Positions 63,925-64,000 of a stretch of DNA of 64,000 bases are shown here, piece after piece. The DNA comes from Halomonas sp. 7T (GTDB lineage Bacteria > Pseudomonadota > Gammaproteobacteria > Pseudomonadales > Halomonadaceae). The stretch's first letter is position 1, and every line of letters begins with the position of its first letter. Position numbers and translations under genes: made by a program. The notes beneath the pieces are model-generated. The model searched no databases. It was given only the letters and a program-made list of their open reading frames with translations, and was not told the origin of the DNA. The DNA lies in the NCBI RefSeq assembly GCF_025643255.1, contig NZ_CP087112.1, forward strand, positions 2,914,001 through 2,978,000, given 5' to 3'.

Positions 63925-63954
63925 AAAAGAATATTTATAGATGAGCATTTAACA

Positions 63955-64000
63955 TATGACACGGCTATCAATACCAAAAGTTACCCCATGGCTACCTCTG
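63955..64000 (+). CDS. Start of a further LPS-locus gene (cut by window edge)
   Basis: An ATG at 63955 opens a frame of 15 codons to the edge (MTRLSIPKVTPWLPL) with no stop. Position after GT25 makes an O-antigen ligase or another core enzyme possible, but nothing more can be seen. Confidence 0.4.

Overview
The window looks like chromosomal DNA of a halophilic gammaproteobacterium, most likely a Halomonas-type member of the Halomonadaceae. I base this on protein family resemblances, gene order (prlC-yheV, metK/tkt-epd-pgk-fba, pepP-ubiH-ubiI with zapA-6S RNA-ygfA, secB-rhodanese/gpmI-envC-ctpA), moderately high GC, TRAP transport genes and a very acidic secreted protein. No database search was possible. 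I see no insertion sequence, phage, CRISPR array or toxin-antitoxin module. Almost everything is housekeeping, with accessory character only at the right end.

Layout. (1) 1-760: the 5' end of a 16S rRNA gene (minus strand) with its leader and two promoters; the rest of that operon lies left of the window. (2) 809-6363: L-lactate dehydrogenase lldD, divergent from a GntR-type lldR that is translationally coupled to a DctB/DctD sigma54 two-component pair. Two perfect LldR-type operators sit next to two good sigma70 promoters. (3) 6339-11569: membrane hydrolase, gamma-carbonic anhydrase, sodium-dependent transporter, oligopeptidase A, YheV. (4) 11570-15265: a TAXI-type TRAP transporter preceded by a sigma54 promoter and two tandem dyads resembling DctD activator sites. 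(5) 15296-20317: metF, an AEC carrier, a LigB-type DNA ligase with a signal peptide, metK. (6) 20560-27148: tkt, lrgA/lrgB-like pair, epd, pgk, fbaA. (7) 27310-31582: two small unknown genes, HAD phosphatase, YciH, NERD protein, dGTPase. (8) 31653-37089: a complete rRNA operon on the minus strand (16S-23S-5S, no spacer tRNA). (9) 37178-47407: pyrB, ruvX, yqgE, gshB, CvfB-like, rsmE, secB, rhodanese, gpmI, envC, ctpA. (10) 47404-55224: ubiI, ubiH, pepP, ygfB, zapA, 6S RNA, ygfA, a 32-codon membrane peptide gene, ilvA. (11) 55386-64000: rpiA and then lipopolysaccharide inner-core genes (waaA, hldE, heptosyltransferase, kdkA) that run into an AT-rich block of glycosyltransferases of families 2, 2, 90 and 25.

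How it works together. The lactate section looks like a carboxylate-sensing module: LldR controls lactate oxidation, and the DctB/DctD pair co-transcribed with it may switch on the sigma54 TRAP importer 5.5 kb away. The central section supplies SAM, folate C1 units and lower glycolysis/pentose phosphate flux. The two rRNA operons are direct repeats about 36.3 kb apart that bracket metK, tkt, pgk and fbaA. The right end builds Kdo/heptose inner core and decorates it.
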